Shown here in pieces: positions 60,503 through 64,000 of a DNA stretch of 64,000 nt; position 1 is the stretch's first letter, and every line of letters begins with the position of its first letter. The stretch spans positions 1,178,001-1,242,000 of the forward strand of contig CP137864.1 of the NCBI GenBank assembly GCA_034406715.1. Reading direction: 5' to 3'. The position numbers and the translations under genes were made by a program. The stretch comes from Rhodotorula mucilaginosa (Eukaryota > Basidiomycota > Microbotryomycetes > Sporidiobolales > Sporidiobolaceae). The notes beneath the pieces were generated by a model, which worked only from the letters and a program-made list of their open reading frames with translations, did not search any database and was not told the DNA's origin.

Positions 60503-63485
60503 TTAGCCGATCTGCATCGCCATCGGCTGCTGCTGCGGTGTTGCCGGGCTCATCGGCTTCTTGCGCCGGCTGAGGATCGAAGCCGCGTCGAGCGAGAGGT
60601 CGATCCCGCGCTGCTTGCGACCGCGGTCGCGCGGACCGGCCCGACCGTGGTCGTGGTACAGCGCCGCCTCGGCCTGCCTCCGGTCGGCGCCGCCCCAACC
60701 TGCGTACTCGCGCGCCGCACGCGCCTGCTCCTCGGCAGTCTGCGGCGCCTTCCGTCGACTCGGATCCTGCGCCAGTCGTCGCTGCTCCTCGATCGCGCGC
60801 GAGACCTCGGCGCCGTACCGCCGCTTCGTCGCCTCGAGGTCTTCCTCCTCTTCTTCGTCCGCCTCGTTGAGGCCCTGGAGGAACCCGGCGCGGCCTGCTC
60901 CTCCCGGGCCGTTGTACGCGCGTTGTCGCTGCTTGCCTTCCTCTTCCATTCGGTGGACGGCGTACGTGACGTCAAACGCCTCTTTGAGCGTCGCGATACC
61001 CGGAGACGGCATGGCGCGGCGACCTCCCGGGGCAAGCATCGGCGAGTCGAGCGGAGTGTACTTCGGGACAGGTTTGGGCTTGAGCGAGTCGAGAGTTCCC
61101 GGCGTAACTGCAGACGGCGCAGGCTTGGCCTTGCACCAAGGGTGCGCGAGGAATTCGTCGATTGTATACCGCTTCTCGGGGTCGACGTCGAGCAGATGGG
61201 TAATGAGGTCTTTGGCTGTACGGGGGGGGGGGGGGGGGGGGGGGGGGGGCCAGTCAGCGCCGGACCGCCGACAATGTTCAGCCACGGAAGGGCAACGTAC
61301 AGGATGCCGAGATATCGTCCCACCACGGGCTCAGGAAGGTGTAGTAGCCCTTGGCGACCTTCTCCGTGAGGACGTGGATCGATTCGTCGTAAAAAGGAGG
61401 GAAACCGCAGAGGAGTGTGTACAGAACGCAGCCGAGCGCCCACATGTCGACCGACTTGGAATACCGCTCGTCCTTGACGATCTCGGGAGCGGTGTAGCCG
61501 ACCGTGCCGCACGGAGTCATGGTCTCCTCGTTCCAGACGATCTTGGAGAGACCAAAGTCGGCAATCTTGACGCGACCGATACCGCCTCCGCCGATGCCGG
61601 GGATGAACTCGCCCTCGTCCTCCTTCTCCTCGTCGTACGGTCGTGCCCGCGGCACCTTCGAGGGAATGATCGGGATGCCTTCGAACAAGATGTTCTCGGG
61701 CTTGATATCACTGCGGGAAGGTTTGACCCGTCAGAATCGCGTCGCAGAGACGAGAGGGCGAACCAGAAAAACTGACCGATGGACGACACCCTTCTCCTCA
61801 TGCAAATATCGGATCGCGTGCGCGACTTGCAGAATGACATGTCGCGAGAGCTCTTCCGAGAAGTACGTGAGCTTGACGATCTGGTGAAACAGCTCGCCGC
61901 CTTCCATCAACCTGCGAGGGAAAAAGTGACGTCAGCAGCGGGTCTACTCGAGCTCGGCAGCGCAAATGGTACGTACTCGAGAGTGAGGTAGTAGTGGTTA
62001 CTAGACTCGGTAAAGTTGAGTAACCGTACGATGCCCGGGTGGTTCAACCCGCGCATGATCTGGACCTCCTTGAGGATATTGGCGCGCTGTTGACATGGAA
62101 GATGCGGGGGGAGGGAGGGACGAGGGGACAGGGGGTTGGCGACGTAGTGTGTAGTTGTTGTACAGCGGTGAGGATAGCATAGGTCGGAACAAGAAGAGCG
62201 GGCGGGGAGAGACACGGGTCGGTCATGGTCAGAAACGACGGCGTCTCGCGGGACTAAAGTAAAGAGGGATGTGCTCGGAATCTCCAGCGTAGCCAGGCGA
62301 GATAGGGGGTAAGGGGTTGAGAGAACGGAACCATGAGACGGACCTCGGTCGCCCTCGGCTTCTTCTTGACCGCTTCGCCGACGTGCTTGCCTTGCGCCTG
62401 CTGTCGGCGGGGGGATCAAGCCCGCCGGACGAGCACGGAGAGGGCGACAAGGTAGAGGCAACGAAGGACATAAGGGACAGAACCGAAACGAGTTGTGGCG
62501 ACGTCACGGGAAGAGCGATCGAAAGTCCGAAAAGACAACAAGAGAAACAAGCGAGCAGCAAGGCGAGCGAGACCGGAGATACGAAGGGAAGAAAGAGTAG
62601 AGGAGGGAGATAGGTTAACCGTCAGTAACGAGTGGCGGCGGGCTGTTGGGGTTGTGCCGCAGGGGGTTGGACGTGAAGGGGAAGGGAAGGGGAGGGGGTT
62701 TCGGTGATCGGGTCGGCGTCGGCGCTGGTCTCCTTGAGAGTCCGAGATGCGCCTCCGCAGCTTTGTATCTAGACAGGTAGCTGTTCTGGTAATGCGAGCG
62801 GCCAAGAGAAACTTTATGGAGAAGCGTCGACGGAACGATGACGCGCGAGCATTGATGACGGGGAGAGAAAAAAAAAGACCGGCGTCCTCACCTGCGACGA
62901 GTTGAGTTCAAACTTGCGGACACACTTGACGGCGACCTTGACCTCCTTGGCGAGCTTTGGGTCGACCGCGAGCTGGGCGGGCGACGGACGGTATGTCGCT
63001 TCAAAGACGTTCGAGAACGCACCGTCGCCCATTTTGCGGCCGAGAGTGAGGCCTTCGGGGAGGCCGTCAAACACGCTCTGTTCGCGCTTGGCTTTGGCTT
63101 CGGCATCCTTGCGGACGAGGTTCTCTGCTTGGGCCTGGTTGTTGTTGTTGTTTTGCTGCTGCTGAGTCGAATTCGCCGTGGCGGCCGCGGCGGCCGAGGC
63201 GGCGGCGTCGGCGGGCTGCTGGTTCATGGCCTTGCCGGAGGGGCTGGCAGTGGCGTTGGCGTTGCTGCTGGCAGTGACTGGCAGCGACTTGGCGTTGACC
63301 GGAGCGAGATGAGCGGCGGGAGGCTGAGCAATGGACGAGTTGACGTCGGATGACGCTCCGTGAGAAGGCAGTGACGAGTGGGGAGACGCCGCGCTCGCGC
63401 TGGCGGCAACGGGCGCGCTAGGGGGGTTGGCCTGCCGGTCGTTGTGCTTGTGCAGCAGTCCCTTGAGCACGCTCGAGATGGGCAT
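60503..63485 (-). CDS. SRK1: CAMK-group Ser/Thr kinase of the Srk1/Rck2 (MAPKAP) type
   Basis: A stress-activated kinase downstream of the Hog1/Sty1 MAP kinase in other fungi. After MPISSVLKGLLHKHNDRQ and a Gln/Asn/Ala-rich stretch come GRKMGDGAFSNVFEAT (Gly loop), VAVKCVRKFE (Lys) and ILKEVQIMRGLNHPGIVRLL. DIKPENILFEGIPIIPSK (catalytic loop) precedes the family-specific insert EGEFIPGIGGGGIGRVKIAD, then DFGLSKIV and TPCGTVGYTAPEIVKDERYS. The GGGGIG insert before DFG, and KEAFDVTYAVHRMEEEG in the C-tail, are diagnostic of Rck2/Srk1. The tail is Arg/Glu-rich and ends PMAMQIG (stop 60503-60505). Several introns; one (61216-61300) contains a 28-nt C tract on the sense strand. A leader intron (63506-63551) is likely. 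Confidence 0.93.
61222..61249. repeat. G homopolymer (28 nt; C on kinase sense strand)
   Basis: The tract lies in kinase intron 61216-61300, between the CTGAC branch-like site (near 61253-61257) and the acceptor GTACAG (61216-61221), where a polypyrimidine tract would be expected. Confidence 0.9.
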
Positions 63486-64000
63486 GGCAGCGTACGCTCT
63501 CTGCCCTAAAGGGTGACAGCGTGGGAAGGACAGGTCGCGGGCGACGCTCACTTTGCACATCCTCGATGCTGCGGCCGAACTCCTCGATCACGATGACGAA
63601 ATTTTCTCGGTCCGACGGCCTCCACACCGCGCGCCTCGATGCACCGCTTTTTTCTTTGGCGCACGCGTCAGCAAGTTCCCTCGACATCTATACAAGTACA
63701 CAGATCCGTGTTGGGCACGTCTGTTGTGCGGCAGTCCCATGTACTCTCGAAGGAGCAGAAGCAAGAAACCCGGAACTACGTCACACAGCTTGCACGCGAA
63801 CTCTGTGTTGGTCGCAACTGGCCGATTGGCCGTTGTTGGTCGTGCGGAAAGAGCGTATGTACACCCGTGATACGATGTTTACATTCCACTCGCAAAGCTG
63901 AGATAGCCGAGCAACGCGAGCTGCAGCTGTTTCGAGGCTGCTGGGCATCCGATCGCCGACGAGAGACGAAGATCTGCTCGAGTCTGCAGCCGACTTCGGA
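63486..64000. promoter_or_regulatory. Kinase upstream region with probable 5'-UTR intron
   Basis: A short intron-like unit (63506-63551: GTGAGC, CTGTCAC, CTTTAG on the minus strand) precedes the kinase ATG. The rest is presumed promoter. The plus-strand open frame 63521-63901 has no family resemblance. The window ends here. Confidence 0.5.

Noticed and set aside
63521-63901. 126-codon plus-strand frame upstream of the kinase
   Set aside because: It lies in the kinase promoter and leader, shows no domain, and overlaps the probable leader intron on the other strand.

Overview
The window is nuclear DNA from a GC-rich, intron-dense fungus. Most genes carry several short introns (about 45-120 bp) with GTGAGT/GTAAGT-like donors, a CTGAC-type branch site and CAG/TAG acceptors. 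Protein content and low-complexity tails fit a basidiomycete yeast, most likely a red yeast of the Microbotryomycetes (Rhodotorula/Sporobolomyces-like). That placement is inference; no rRNA or other marker gene is present. I saw no tRNA, rRNA, CRISPR array, transposon or viral relic.

Layout, left to right: VPS13 (minus, cut by the left edge); an MPV17/PMP22-family membrane protein (plus); a C2H2 zinc-finger protein (plus); a Liz1/Fen2-type MFS transporter (minus); the calpain-like protease RIM13/palB (plus); RNase P/MRP subunit POP3 (minus) sharing a 127-bp divergent spacer with the diphthamide enzyme DPH1 (plus); a possible 41-residue spliced gene; VPS18 (minus); the AAA-ATPase YTA7 (plus); a triose-phosphate-translocator-like transporter (plus); an unrecognised gene (minus); a ULS1/RIS1-type SNF2-RING translocase (plus); a fumarylacetoacetate-hydrolase-fold protein (plus); an acyltransferase-3 membrane protein (minus); a RHO4-like GTPase (minus); NADP-glutamate dehydrogenase GDH1 (minus); an F-box family region with one nearly intact copy and two decayed copies; and an SRK1/RCK2-type kinase (minus).

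The genes are ordinary housekeeping and regulatory genes, not a functional cluster. Membrane traffic and lipid transport (VPS13, VPS18), ambient-pH signalling (RIM13), stress kinase signalling (SRK1), chromatin (YTA7, ULS1), translation (DPH1), RNA processing (POP3) and nitrogen assimilation (GDH1) are interspersed, often as divergent pairs with short shared promoters.

The most interesting signals concern gene structure: 13- and 14-nt microexons, two GC-AG introns (one deciding a CAAX terminus, one splitting a Walker A motif), an intron that appears to lack an AG acceptor, long homopolymer tracts confined to introns (a 28-nt C tract between branch point and acceptor), and a small F-box family at different stages of decay. 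I did not find convincing evidence of a new multi-gene system.
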